Shown here in pieces: positions 50,017-61,982 of a DNA stretch of 64,000 nucleotides (positions within the stretch are counted from its first letter, which is position 1; each line of letters starts with the position of its first letter). The position numbers were made by a program, and so were the translations under genes. The notes under the pieces were generated by a model that was not told the DNA's origin, did no database searches, and saw nothing but the letters and a program-made list of their open reading frames with translations. Source of the DNA: Aquibium sp. A9E412 (GTDB taxonomy: Bacteria; Pseudomonadota; Alphaproteobacteria; Rhizobiales; Rhizobiaceae); assembly GCF_030398335.1 (NCBI RefSeq), contig NZ_JAOAOP010000006.1:45675-109674 (forward strand). The letters are read 5' to 3'.

Positions 50017-51051
50017 GTGAGCGACCTGCACAAGACGCCGCTTTACCGGGACGGACCGCGCGTGGCGCGGCTGTGCCTCGGCACGATGATGTTCGGCGAC
50101 CAGACCGACGAGGCGGAGGCCGGGCGGATCGTCGAGGCCTATCTGGCGGCCGGCGGCGATTTCTTCGACACCGCCGACGTCTATGCCGGCGGCGCCTCGG
50201 AAACGATCCTCGGCCGGCTCTTGAAGCCGGTGCGCCAGGACGTCTTCGTCGCCACCAAGGTCGGCAACCCGGTCGCCGGCGTCGCCGGCTCCGGCGGCCT
50301 GTCGCCGGAGTGGATCGAGCGCGCCGCCTCGATGTCGCTCGACCGGCTGGCGACCGACAGCATCGACCTTTACTACCTGCATGTCGACGACAACCACACG
50401 CCGCTCGACGAGGTGATCGGCGCGCTCGGCGGGCTGTTGTCGGCCGGCGCGATCCGGCACTGGGGCTTTTCCAACTTCCGGCCGTGGAAGATCGCCGAGA
50501 TGGTGCGCGTGGCCGACCGGCTGGGGGTCGCGCGGCCGGTCGTGGCGCAGCCCTACTACCACATGCTCAACCGCGTGGCGGAAGCCGACACGATTCCCGC
50601 CTGCCGGCATTTCGGCATCGGCGTGGTGCCCTATTCGCCGCTCGGCCGCGGCGTGCTGACGGGCAAGTACCGCGGCGGCACGCCGGAAGGCTCGCGCGCG
50701 GCGCGCGGCGATGCGCGGCTCATGGAGACCGAGTTCCTGCCCGAGACGCTGGCGCGGGCGGCCGAGGCGGCAGACCACGCCGAGCGGCGCGGGCGTACGC
50801 CGTCCGGGCTCGCCATCCGCTGGGTGCTCGCCAATCAGCAGGTGTCGAGCGTGCTGATCGGGCCGAAGTCGACGGCGCAGCTCGACGGCTATCTGGCGGC
50901 CGCGCGCGAGGCCTATGACGGCGAGGACGAGACGTTCCTGTCGGGGCTGTGCGCGCCGGGCGCCACGCCGGTGCCGGCGCATTTCGACCCGCGCTACCCG
51001 TTCGACGGCCGCCATGTGCGGCTCGCCGAAGAGGCGGGCCAGGCGGGGTAG
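50017..51051 (+). CDS. Aldo/keto reductase
   Basis: A 344-residue NADPH-dependent aldo/keto reductase. The catalytic tetrad is visible: Asp and Tyr in FFDTADVYAGGASE, Lys in FVATKVGNP and His in YYLHVDDNHTPLDE. The NADP-binding end is seen in VVPYSPLGRGVLTGKY and SSVLIGPKSTAQL. I place the start at GTG 50017, six bases after GGAGCA; an ATG at 49981 is an in-frame alternative. The substrate is not evident, and the gene is not obviously tied to either flanking cluster. Confidence 0.9.
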   Translation: MSDLHKTPLYRDGPRVARLCLGTMMFGDQTDEAEAGRIVEAYLAAGGDFFDTADVYAGGASETILGRLLKPVRQDVFVATKVGNPVAGVAGSGGLSPEWIERAASMSLDRLATDSIDLYYLHVDDNHTPLDEVIGALGGLLSAGAIRHWGFSNFRPWKIAEMVRVADRLGVARPVVAQPYYHMLNRVAEADTIPACRHFGIGVVPYSPLGRGVLTGKYRGGTPEGSRAARGDARLMETEFLPETLARAAEAADHAERRGRTPSGLAIRWVLANQQVSSVLIGPKSTAQLDGYLAAAREAYDGEDETFLSGLCAPGATPVPAHFDPRYPFDGRHVRLAEEAGQAG

Positions 51052-51060
51052 CGCGTCGTT

Positions 51061-51163
51061 AGAGCCGTTCTGCGTTTCACGGAATCGCAAACCGGCTCTA
51101 ACTCATTGTTTTCCCACGTTTCCGAACGGCGAACCGGTTTCCACTTCGCCTGGAAACGCTATA
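51061..51163. repeat. Intergenic palindromic repeat, copy 6 (long form)
   Basis: A full-length element of about 100 bp: AGAGCCGTTCTGCGTTTCAC...GGAATCGCAAACCGGCTCTA followed by the 45-bp unit in reverse (CGTTTCCGAACGGCGAACCGG...CCACTTCGCCTGGAAACGCT). It starts 9 nt after the aldo/keto reductase stop. Its left half contains an inverted AGAGCCG.../...CGGCTCT pairing of its own. Confidence 0.88.
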
Positions 51164-51288
51164 GGCGCGGCGGCGGCCGGGTCGCCGTCCGCCGATGCGT
51201 CGAGACACCGGGCCGGCGCCGGTCCGCGCTCGCACGCCAGGCCGGCCGGCTCTGGCCGCGGCGCCCGGCGCGCGCGGCCGGCGCGGCG

Positions 51289-52494
<1,206 letters not shown>

Positions 52495-52569
52495 GGCATC
52501 GGTCCTGATCGTTGCGGGAGGCCGCACGCTAGCGCCGCGCGCGTTGCCGGGAAAGGCGAACTGTGATTA

Positions 52570-52597
52570 TCTCACTTGCGAGATCCTGCAAGTGAGA
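52570..52597. promoter_or_regulatory. Perfect inverted repeat at the LysR/M20 divergent junction
   Basis: TCTCACTTG (52570-52578) and CAAGTGAGA (52589-52597) flank a 10-nt spacer. The right arm covers the proposed GTG start of the lysR gene. It could be a LysR autoregulatory operator or an RNA hairpin hiding the start codon. Confidence 0.6.
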
Positions 52598-53509
52598 CCG
52601 ATCCTGGCCAGCTTCGCCCTTTCCAACTACGACCTGCGCCAGCTGCGCATCTTTCTCAAGGTGGTGGAATGCGGCGGCGTGTCGGCGGCGGCCTACAGGC
52701 TCGGCCTCAGCCTCTCGACGGTCAGCCGCGACCTGTCGGCGTTGGAAAAGCGCCTCGGCATCCATCTGTGCCGGCGCGGGCGCTCAGGCTTCACGTTGAC
52801 GCCGCAGGGCGAGGACGTGCATCGCGCGGCGGTGCGGCTGTTCTCCGAACTGCAGTCGTTCGAGCAGACGATCCAGACGACGCGGCAGACGCTCGGCGGC
52901 GGCTTCAACCTCGGTATCATCGACAACGTGGTGACAAACCCCGAGGCGCGCATCGTGGCGGCGATCCGCGAGATGCATCGACTGTTTCCCGACATGCTGA
53001 TCAACGTCAGCGTGCACGCCGCGCCGATGATCGAGGTGCAGGTGCGCGAGCGGCGCATCGATATCGGCGTGACGGCGCAGCCGGAGCGGCTGGCACCGCT
53101 CGAATACGCACCGGCCTTCGTCGAGGAGCACCGGCTCTACATGAGCGCCCGCTCGCCGCATCTGCAGGCGACGCGCCGCGCAGTGTGCCAACAGGCGGAC
53201 GGCGACGGTGCCGGCATTCCCTACATTTCCCGCGACTTCCGAACCGATTCCTTTCACGACTTCGAATGGCGCTACAAGCTCGACGTGGTGGCTCGCGCCA
53301 GTACGCTGGAATCGATTCTCGCCGCGGCGCTGGCCGGTATCGGCTGCGCGCTTCTGCCGGCGCATTTCGTGCGCACGGTGGGCGAGTCCGATCTCGTGGA
53401 GATCGCCACTCCCTGCACGCCGCTGCCGGTGCAGTTCTTCTACGTGTTCCGCCGCGACGCCGCCAACCGGCGGGCGATCGATGCGCTGCTGAACGCCTTC
53501 CGCGGCTGA
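52592..53509 (+). CDS. LysR family transcriptional regulator
   Basis: A 305-residue LysR regulator. The N-terminal helix-turn-helix reads LRQLRIFLKVVECGGVSAAAYRLGLSLSTVSRDLSALEKRLG; the effector domain starts near FNLGIIDNVVTN and ends LVEIATPCTPLPVQFFYVFRRD. The proposed GTG start lies within an inverted repeat and lacks a strong ribosome site, so the exact start is uncertain; no better start precedes the conserved helix. Divergent from the M20 hydrolase and 137 bp upstream of the amidinotransferase-like gene, it is the likely regulator of both units. Confidence 0.9.
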   Translation: MRPILASFALSNYDLRQLRIFLKVVECGGVSAAAYRLGLSLSTVSRDLSALEKRLGIHLCRRGRSGFTLTPQGEDVHRAAVRLFSELQSFEQTIQTTRQTLGGGFNLGIIDNVVTNPEARIVAAIREMHRLFPDMLINVSVHAAPMIEVQVRERRIDIGVTAQPERLAPLEYAPAFVEEHRLYMSARSPHLQATRRAVCQQADGDGAGIPYISRDFRTDSFHDFEWRYKLDVVARASTLESILAAALAGIGCALLPAHFVRTVGESDLVEIATPCTPLPVQFFYVFRRDAANRRAIDALLNAFRG

Positions 53510-53646
53510 CGGCAGCCGTCGCCGGCGCGCAACATTCTTCGCCATCGCTGCAAGCTTGCTTGCGACTCTTGTCCTGTTTCCGCTGCCGGCCGCGGCTAAT
53601 GTGACGGACGAGTAACTACGGCAATGAAAGCGGCACGAGACAGCGC

Positions 53647-54657
53647 ATGAACGACACCCTGACGGCCGAGGCGAAGCCCGCCCTTCACGACATCCATGTG
53701 GAATCGGAATGGGCGCCCCTGAAGGAGTGCGTCTACGGCTCACCCGACGCCTGGGTGCTGCCGGTCTTCTTGTCTGACGCGAAGCTGCGGGCGCAGGGAA
53801 CCTTCGGCGAATTCTGGGCGAAGAACCAAGGGCGCGATGTGAAGGAGGCGGACCCCGAGCTGTTCGCCGAGTATAGCGGCCAGATCCAGGGCGCCATCGA
53901 CCTGCTGGAGAGCCTCGGCGTGCGCGTGCAGGTGGCCGGCGAGATCAGCCCCGCGAACCGCAAGTACCCGCGCGGCGAGGATCATGGCGTGTCGACTGGC
54001 TGGATGCGCGATCCCTTCGTGACGATCGGCAACAACGTTATCGAGTTGGCGCCGCGCAGCCTGTTCCACCGGCGGCAGCGCTTCGCCATCCGCGAGATCC
54101 TGGCCGGCACGATGACCCGCGGCGCACGTTACTTCGCGCAGCCCGACAGCGGCGCCGATGACTACAACGAAGGTCCGGGCTGGGGATACCTCGAGGGCGG
54201 CGACGTGTTCGTACTCGGCAAGCGCGTTCTGGTCGGCCATTCCGGCGGCTGCTCCAATCCGGAAGGCGCACGCTGGCTGCAGCACATGCTCGGCTCCGAC
54301 TACACGGTCGAGACCGTGCCGATCGACCCGATGTTCCCGCATCTCGACTGCGTTCTGATGACACCGCGCGAGGGCGTTGCCGTGGCGAGCCTCGAGGCGC
54401 TGCCGGATGGTCTGCCGGACTTCATGAAGGATTGGGACGTGGTCGCCGTGCCCAAGGCGATGGCCAAGGCACATATGGCCTGCAACAACCTGGTGCTCGA
54501 CGACGCTCATGTGGTGGTGCCGTCGGAGGAGGCGCTCGATCCGATCGCCGAGGCGCTGAAGCAGCGCCGCTTCGAGGTCACCCGCATCCCCTATCGTGTT
54601 CCCTGCATGGTGGGCGGCTCGTTCCGCTGTGCCCACCAGCCGCTGGTGCGCGTCTGA
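53647..54657 (+). CDS. Amidinotransferase / dimethylarginine dimethylaminohydrolase-fold enzyme
   Basis: A 336-residue member of the guanidino-group modifying superfamily (five-bladed pentein fold; AGAT, DDAH, arginine deiminase). Catalytic elements are GWGYLEGGDVFVLG (Glu/Asp), His in DPMFPHLDCVLM and the nucleophilic Cys in GGSFRCAHQPLVRV at the C-terminus. The N-terminal EWAPLKECVYGSPD is typical of glycine-amidinotransferase-like proteins. Whether it transfers or hydrolyses the amidino group is not decidable. First gene of a seven-gene plus-strand unit with creatininase, suggesting a guanidino compound as substrate. Confidence 0.87.
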   Translation: MNDTLTAEAKPALHDIHVESEWAPLKECVYGSPDAWVLPVFLSDAKLRAQGTFGEFWAKNQGRDVKEADPELFAEYSGQIQGAIDLLESLGVRVQVAGEISPANRKYPRGEDHGVSTGWMRDPFVTIGNNVIELAPRSLFHRRQRFAIREILAGTMTRGARYFAQPDSGADDYNEGPGWGYLEGGDVFVLGKRVLVGHSGGCSNPEGARWLQHMLGSDYTVETVPIDPMFPHLDCVLMTPREGVAVASLEALPDGLPDFMKDWDVVAVPKAMAKAHMACNNLVLDDAHVVVPSEEALDPIAEALKQRRFEVTRIPYRVPCMVGGSFRCAHQPLVRV

Positions 54658-54704
54658 GGCATCAGGCGGACCGTCGCCTGACAACGCGAAACGGAGAGGC
54701 AACC

Positions 54705-55535
54705 GTGCCAGCCACCGAAATCCGCTCCCGCCCCGTCGACGTCGCGTTCGACCGCGGACGCCACTGGAAGGGAAAGCTCGGCTTCGTCGTGCTGGCGATG
54801 GAGCAGACGGTCGAGGACGACGTCTTCCGCATGGCGCCCGACGGTGTCGGCGTGCATGTCTCGCGCATGCCGATGAGCAACGTAGCGACGCTCGAGAGCC
54901 TCGCCTCGATGGCGCCGGACATTGGCGCCAGTGCGGCGCTCTTGCTCCCGGACGATCGGCTCGACGTGGTGTGCTACACCTGCAACAGCGGCGCCATGGT
55001 GATCGGCGAGAAGGCGGTGGCACGAACGCTCGCCGCCGCGCGTCCCGGCGCACGGCCGACCACGGTGATGACCGGCGTCGTGCGCGGACTGGCAGCGCTC
55101 GGCGCCAGGCGGATCGCCGTCGCCACGCCCTATATTGACGAGGTCAACGGCACCGTCTTCGACTTCCTTGCCGGCTACGGTTTCGAGATCGTCGCGCTGC
55201 AGGGCATGAACCTGCGCACCAACATGGAGATCGACACCGTCGATCCGGCTTTCATCAAGCACTACGCCAGGTCCGTCGACCAGCCCGAGGCCGACGCGGT
55301 CTTCGTGTGCTGCGGCGCGCTGCGAGCGCTCGACATCGCACAGGCGCTGGAGGACGAACTCGGCAAGCCGGTCGTCGTGTCCAATCAGGCGATGATGTGG
55401 GACTGCCTGCGCCTGGCCGGCATCGACGACGCGGTGGCCGGCTTCGGCCAGTTGATGCATCTGGGGTGCGATGCGCATCGGGCTGCCGTGGCACGACTCG
55501 GTGATCTGCAGGACGAAGGAGACACTGCGGCATGA
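54705..55535 (+). CDS. Asp/Glu racemase / maleate isomerase / arylmalonate decarboxylase-fold enzyme
   Basis: A 276-residue enzyme of the two-cysteine racemase superfamily. The two active-site Cys residues are in LDVVCYTCNSGAMVIGE (near residue 88) and DAVFVCCGALRALDIAQ (near 205), and the second phosphate- or carboxylate-binding stretch is VVSNQAMMWDCLRLAG. The overall pattern fits maleate isomerase or AMDase better than hydantoin racemase. A GTG at 54705 with GGAGAGG upstream is the start. It overlaps creatininase by four bases, so it should act on the same pathway. Confidence 0.85.
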   Translation: MPATEIRSRPVDVAFDRGRHWKGKLGFVVLAMEQTVEDDVFRMAPDGVGVHVSRMPMSNVATLESLASMAPDIGASAALLLPDDRLDVVCYTCNSGAMVIGEKAVARTLAAARPGARPTTVMTGVVRGLAALGARRIAVATPYIDEVNGTVFDFLAGYGFEIVALQGMNLRTNMEIDTVDPAFIKHYARSVDQPEADAVFVCCGALRALDIAQALEDELGKPVVVSNQAMMWDCLRLAGIDDAVAGFGQLMHLGCDAHRAAVARLGDLQDEGDTAA

Positions 55536-56332
55536 GTGAACAGGCCACCCGCGACACGGTGATGATGTCCGAGCTGACCTGGGACGTTTACCAGCGCCGT
55601 ATCCGCGATGAGGGCGCCGTCGTATTCGTGCCGGTCGGTGCGGTCGAACAGCACGGCTATCACCTGCCGCTCGGCACCGACTGGATGATGGCGAGCTACG
55701 TGGCGCGTCGCGCGGCCGAGCGCCTCGGCGGCATCGTCGCGCCTCCGGTCACCTATGCCGCGCGTTCGCAGGTGCGCACCGGCGGCGGACCGCACCGCTG
55801 CGGCACCACGAGCCTCGATGCCGAGGTGCTGATCGGCCTGCTCGCCAATATCTTGTGCGAGCTTTCCCGGCATGGCGCGCGGCGAATCGCGGTGATCGAC
55901 GGCCATTTCGAGAACCGGTTCTTCCTCGACGAGGCGTGCTACCGGGCGCAGCGCGACAGCGCGTTGCGCGGCGCCGAAGACCTTCGAATCCTCAAGATGC
56001 TCTACGCAGAGAAGATGCGGCCGGAGACGATGGAGCGCGTCTATGCGGGCCTCGATTTCCCTGGTCTGGACCTTGAGCACGGCGGCATCCTGGAGACCGC
56101 GATGATGCTCTACTGTCATCCTGAACTCGTCGATCTTTCGAAGATCGCCGACGAGCCGACCCCCGACTTCCCGCCCTACGACGTGTTTCCGGCCAATCCC
56201 GATTGGGTGCCGGCCTCCGGTGCGCTGTCGTCGGGCCGGGCGGCGACGCGGGAAGCGGGAAAGCTGCTCGTCGAAGAGTTCGTCGAGCTGGTCTCGGACG
56301 CGGTCAGCGCCGAGTTCGGTACAGGCAAATGA
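55532..56332 (+). CDS. Creatininase (creatinine amidohydrolase)
   Basis: A 266-residue binuclear metal hydrolase. It closely tracks Pseudomonas creatininase along its whole length by memory: ELTWDVYQRRI, VGAVEQHGYHLPLGTD (Glu, His and Asp ligands), SQVRTGGGPHRCGTTSLD, HGARRIAVIDGHFEN (His, Glu ligands), DLEHGGILETAMML and the FPPYDVFPANPD stretch. It should interconvert creatinine and creatine, although the wider family includes other cyclic-amide hydrolases. ATG overlaps the preceding stop. No creatinase or sarcosine oxidase gene is in view to finish the classical pathway. Confidence 0.9.
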   Translation: MSEQATRDTVMMSELTWDVYQRRIRDEGAVVFVPVGAVEQHGYHLPLGTDWMMASYVARRAAERLGGIVAPPVTYAARSQVRTGGGPHRCGTTSLDAEVLIGLLANILCELSRHGARRIAVIDGHFENRFFLDEACYRAQRDSALRGAEDLRILKMLYAEKMRPETMERVYAGLDFPGLDLEHGGILETAMMLYCHPELVDLSKIADEPTPDFPPYDVFPANPDWVPASGALSSGRAATREAGKLLVEEFVELVSDAVSAEFGTGK

Positions 56333-56381
56333 GATGCGGCAACGGGTCCGCCGGGCCCGCCAAAAATGGGAGAAGCATGGC

Positions 56382-57335
56382 ATGAAGAACAAGCTGGCCA
56401 TCGGTCTGGCCGCCATCGGCGTGGCGGCGGTGATGCAGGGTACGGCGCTAGCCGAGGCGCTCAAGGTCGCCGTCGTGCTGCCCGGAGTCGTCACCGACAA
56501 GTCGTTCAACGAAAACGTCTATCAGGGCCTCACCCGGGCCCGTGACGAGCTCGGCGTGGAGATTGCCTATACCGAGAAGGTGCCGCAGCCCTCGCAGGTC
56601 GAGGTGATGTCGGATTATGCGCGCCGCGGCTACGACGTCGTGGTGGGCGCCGGCGCCGAGTACACCGACGCCGCCAAACGCGTGGCGCGGCAGTTTCCCG
56701 ACATCGACGTGATTGTGCTCAACGGCGCGCCGACGGATGGTGTGGCGACGATCAACTACGACAACCAGCAGTTCGGCTACGTGCTCGGGCTGGCAGCCGG
56801 TCACGGCAGCGAGACAGGCAAGATTGCCGCACTGTCGGCGCAGCAGGTGCCGGCCTTCGAGCAGGTGGTGGAAGGCTACCGCGCCGGCTTCAACGCGGTG
56901 CGGCCGGACGGCGAGGTGCTCGTCGCCTACACCAACGACTGGGCTGATATCGCCAAGGCCAAGGAGGCGAGCCTCAACGTGATCTCGCAGGGCGCCGACG
57001 TGCTGCTGCCTTATCTCGACGCCGGGTTCCTCGGCGTCGTGCAGGCGGCGGAGGAGCGCGACGTCCACGTCGTCGGCGTGGTGCGCGACCTGTCGGGCGA
57101 GTATCCCGAGGTCAACCTGCTGTCGACCGTGCTCGACTTCGGTGGTGCGCTCTACCAGGCCGTCGAGCTGGCACAGAACGAGGCGATCGAGCCCAGGGAC
57201 TACCGCTTCGGCATCGGCACCGACGCCGGCTATCTCGGCGGCTTCAACGCGGAGGCCTCGCAGGAGATGCGCGATGCGGTGGCCGCCGCGGTCGAGAAGA
57301 TGCAGGCGGGCGAACTCGACCCGAGCGCCGAGTAG
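56382..57335 (+). CDS. BMP family ABC transporter substrate-binding protein
   Basis: A 317-residue periplasmic protein of the BMP/PnrA (Med) family with signal peptide MKNKLAIGLAAIGVAAVMQGTALA. Family motifs are VVLPGVVTDKSFNENVYQG, VVGAGAEYTDAAKRVARQFPD and a GYVLGLAAGHGSETGKIA core. BMP proteins bind nucleosides, purine-like or other small cyclic solutes. GGGAGAAG precedes the ATG. It opens the transport half of the island. Confidence 0.92.
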   Translation: MKNKLAIGLAAIGVAAVMQGTALAEALKVAVVLPGVVTDKSFNENVYQGLTRARDELGVEIAYTEKVPQPSQVEVMSDYARRGYDVVVGAGAEYTDAAKRVARQFPDIDVIVLNGAPTDGVATINYDNQQFGYVLGLAAGHGSETGKIAALSAQQVPAFEQVVEGYRAGFNAVRPDGEVLVAYTNDWADIAKAKEASLNVISQGADVLLPYLDAGFLGVVQAAEERDVHVVGVVRDLSGEYPEVNLLSTVLDFGGALYQAVELAQNEAIEPRDYRFGIGTDAGYLGGFNAEASQEMRDAVAAAVEKMQAGELDPSAE

Positions 57336-57402
57336 ACCGCCGCTTTGGGCCGGCCGGACCTCGGTGTCCGGCCGTGCCGGCAAGCTTGGCAGGAGAGGGA
57401 CG

Positions 57403-58946
<1,544 letters not shown>

Positions 58947-58947
<1 letters not shown>

Positions 58948-60035
58948 TGCGGCTGGTCTTCCTGTTCAAGGGCGTGTGGGCGGTGCTCGCGGCGCTCGTC
59001 GTCGGCGCCTTTCTCGTCGTACTGGCCGGGGCTGATCCGTTGGCCGCCTACGGCGCGCTGTTTTCCGGAGCCTTCTTCGATTACTACGGGCTCGCCAGCA
59101 CGCTGGTGCGTATGTCGCCGTTGCTGCTCGCCGGTCTCGCCGTCATCGTGCCGCTTAGGGCGGGGCTGTTCAACATCGGCGGCGAAGGGCAAATCTACAT
59201 CGGTGCGCTGGCCGGCACGGTGGCCGCGCTCTACCTGCCGGAAGCGCTGCCGGCCGCCCTCAGGTTGCCGCTGATCGTGCTGTCGGGCGCGCTCGGCGGT
59301 GCGCTGTGGGCGCTGATCCCGGCGCTGCTCAAGGCCTATCGTGGCATTAACGAGATCATCACGTCGCTGCTTCTGTCCTACGTGGCGATCTACCTCGTCG
59401 GCGCTGTCATCCATGTCTGGCTGATGGAGCCGGGCGCGCCCTATCCCTACTCGCGCGAGGTGCCCTATGACGTCCTGCTGCCGGTCTTCCTGCCGCGCAC
59501 GGAAGCGCATGCCGGCATCCTTATCGCGCTCACCTGCGCGGTGGTGCTCGGCATCGTGCTCCGGCGCACGACCCTTGGCCAGTCGATAACCGTGGTCGGC
59601 CACAATCCGGCCGCGGCGAGCTACGCCGGCATCAACGTCAAGCGGCTGATCCTCACCTCCTTCGCGATCGGCGGCGCGATGGCCGGCCTGGCCGGCACCT
59701 TCGAGGTGATCGGCCTGAAGTACCGGCTGTTCGACCATTTCAGCCCGGGCTACGGCTTGCAGGGCATCATCGTCGCCTTCCTGGCGAGTCTCAGCCCGCT
59801 GCTCGCCATCGTCGCCGCCTTTTTCCTGGCCGGGCTGCAGGCGGGTGCGGGCGCGATGCAGCGCGCCGTCGGCGTCGACACCACCATGGTCGAGGCGTTG
59901 CAGGGGTTGATCGTGCTGTTCGTCGCCGTGGGGCTCGCGTTCCGCTACCGTCCCGGTCGCACCGCCGGCAAACCGCCGGCCGGCGCGCCGGCGGCTGCGG
60001 TACCCGAGACGGCGGCCAAGTCGGCCGAGGGGTAG
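58947..60035 (+). CDS. ABC transporter permease 1 (BMP/nucleoside type)
   Basis: A 362-residue BPD-transp-2 family permease with eight to ten hydrophobic segments and the motif AGLFNIGGEGQIYIGALAG, NEIITSLLLSYVAIYLVG and VVGHNPAAASYAGINV. Start overlaps the ATPase stop (GTGATG). Ends in an Ala/Pro tail. Confidence 0.94.
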
Positions 60036-60037
60036 GG

Positions 60038-60982
60038 ATGTTCGATTTCGTCTTCGATGCCGCGCAATTCGGCGAGTTCCTGGCCACCGGCCTCAGGCTG
60101 TCGATGCCGCTGATCTTCGCCGCGATGGGCGGACTTCTATGCGAGCGCGCCGGCGTCTTCAACATCGCGCTCGAAGGTCAACTCCTGCTCGGCGCCTTCG
60201 GTGCCGCGCTCGGTGCTCATCTGACCGGCATGGCCGGTGGAGGCGTGGCGGTCGCGCTCGTCTTCGGCGCGGCGTCCGGCCTGGGGCTCGCGCTGCTCGG
60301 TGTCACGCTGCGGGTCAACCAGATCGTCGTCGGCATCGCCGTCATCCTGTTTGCCATCGGCTTCACCTCCTTCATGTCGCGGGTCGCCTTCGAGGGCGGC
60401 GGCAACAGCCTGCGGCTTGATGGCTTCCGGCCGATCGATATCCCGATCCTGTCCGACATTCCGGTGATCGGGCCGGTGCTGTTCGCACAGGACCTTCTGT
60501 TCTATCTGATGCTGGCCGTCGTCGCGGCGATCCAGATCGTGCTGTTTCGCACCGGGCTAGGGCTCAGCATCCGCGCGGTCGGCGAAAGCCCGGCGACGGC
60601 GGACGCGGCCGGCGTCCCGGTCTTCACGCTGCGCTACGGGGTCATCGTTGCCGGCTCGATGATCGCTAGCCTGGGCGGCGCGTACATCGTTCTGTCGCAA
60701 GTCTTTCTGTTTTCCGACAACATGAGCGCAGGCAAGGGCTTCATCGGCCTGGCGGCAATCGTTCTGGGGCGCTGGAACCCGGTGCTGGCGCTGCTCGCCT
60801 GCCTGCTGTTCGGCCTGTTCGACGCCTTCCAGCTCAGGCTGCAGTTCCAGAGCCCGGATATGCCCTTCCAGGTGTTCGCTGCGCTGCCCTACGTGATCAG
60901 CATCATGGCCCTGGTCGGACTGATCGGCCGCGCGCAGCCGCCTGCCGCCGTCGGTCGGCCTTACGACCGGGAGATGCGCTGA
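60038..60982 (+). CDS. ABC transporter permease 2 (BMP/nucleoside type)
   Basis: A 314-residue partner permease: LLCERAGVFNIALEGQLLLGAFG, VNQIVVGIAVILFAIGFTSF and AVGESPATADAAGVPV. Begins 2 nt after permease 1, completing the four-component importer. Last plus-strand gene of the island; it meets the minus-strand dipeptide transporter tail-to-tail after 22 bp. Confidence 0.94.
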   Translation: MFDFVFDAAQFGEFLATGLRLSMPLIFAAMGGLLCERAGVFNIALEGQLLLGAFGAALGAHLTGMAGGGVAVALVFGAASGLGLALLGVTLRVNQIVVGIAVILFAIGFTSFMSRVAFEGGGNSLRLDGFRPIDIPILSDIPVIGPVLFAQDLLFYLMLAVVAAIQIVLFRTGLGLSIRAVGESPATADAAGVPVFTLRYGVIVAGSMIASLGGAYIVLSQVFLFSDNMSAGKGFIGLAAIVLGRWNPVLALLACLLFGLFDAFQLRLQFQSPDMPFQVFAALPYVISIMALVGLIGRAQPPAAVGRPYDREMR

Positions 60983-61004
60983 GGGTGGTTCGGCGCGGTT
61001 CCGC

Positions 61005-61982
61005 TTAGGCGGGGCCGGGGAAGTGGCAGGCGACGCGGCTGTCGCCGAGCGGGTCGAGCGGCGGTTCGGTGCTGCGGCACGGGGCGCGGGCGCGCGGGCA
61101 GCGCTCGGCGAAGGCGCAGCCCGGCGGCGGGGCGATCGGGCTCGGCGGATCGCCGCTCACCTTGAGCGGCCGCACATAGCCGCGCGACTTGCGCCTGGCG
61201 AGCGACGGCGCGGCCGACAGCAGCGCCTGCGTGTAGGGGTGCTGCGGCGCGTCGAACAGCCGCGCGCGCGGCGCCATCTCGACGATCTTGCCGAGATACA
61301 TCACCGCGACGTCGTCGCAGACATGGCGCACCACGCCGAGGTCGTGGCTGATGAACAGATAGGCGAGGCCGAACTCGTCCTTGAGCCGCGCCAGCAGGTT
61401 GAGGATCTGCGCCTGGATGGCGACGTCGAGCGCGGAGACCGGCTCGTCGCACACCAGCAGCCTGGGATTGGTGGTCAGCGCCCGGGCGATCGAGATGCGC
61501 TGGCGCTGGCCGCCGGAGAACTGGTGCGGAAAGAGGGCGAGCTGGTCGGGCCGCAGGCCGACCAGGGTGAACAGCTCGCGGGCGCGCTCGCGCTGCTCCT
61601 GCGGCGTGCCCATCTCCATCAGCTCCATCGGCTCGCGCACGATCTCCTCGACGCGGGTGCGCGGGTTGAGCGAGGAGTAGGGGTCCTGGAAGATGAGCTG
61701 CAGGTCGCGCCGGCGCCGGCGCATCGCCTCGGGGGCGAGCTGCAGCAGGTCGTCGCCGTCGAAGCGCACGCTGCCGCCGGCGGCCGGAACGAGCCGGATG
61801 GTGGCCATGGCGGTCGTCGTCTTGCCGGAGCCGCTTTCGCCGACCAGGCCGAGCGCGCGGCCTGCGCCGAGCCGGAACGAGACGCCGCGCACCGCCTCGA
61901 GATGCGGTCGCGGGGCGAACAGCGACGGACGCGGCAGCGCGAAGCGCACCGTCAGGTCGCGGACGTCGAGCAGCGCGCTCAT
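61005..61982 (-). CDS. Dipeptide/oligopeptide ABC transporter ATPase (DppF/OppF type)
   Basis: A 325-residue ATPase: Walker A GESGSGKTT, FQDPYSSLNPR, signature FSGGQRQR, Walker B LLVCDEPVSALD and H-loop FISHDLGVV. The C-terminal oligopeptide-transporter domain shows PPPGCAFAERCPRA...C. Its ATG overlaps the stop of the DppD-type gene (ATGA). Confidence 0.94.
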   Translation of the reverse strand: MSALLDVRDLTVRFALPRPSLFAPRPHLEAVRGVSFRLGAGRALGLVGESGSGKTTTAMATIRLVPAAGGSVRFDGDDLLQLAPEAMRRRRRDLQLIFQDPYSSLNPRTRVEEIVREPMELMEMGTPQEQRERARELFTLVGLRPDQLALFPHQFSGGQRQRISIARALTTNPRLLVCDEPVSALDVAIQAQILNLLARLKDEFGLAYLFISHDLGVVRHVCDDVAVMYLGKIVEMAPRARLFDAPQHPYTQALLSAAPSLARRKSRGYVRPLKVSGDPPSPIAPPPGCAFAERCPRARAPCRSTEPPLDPLGDSRVACHFPGPA

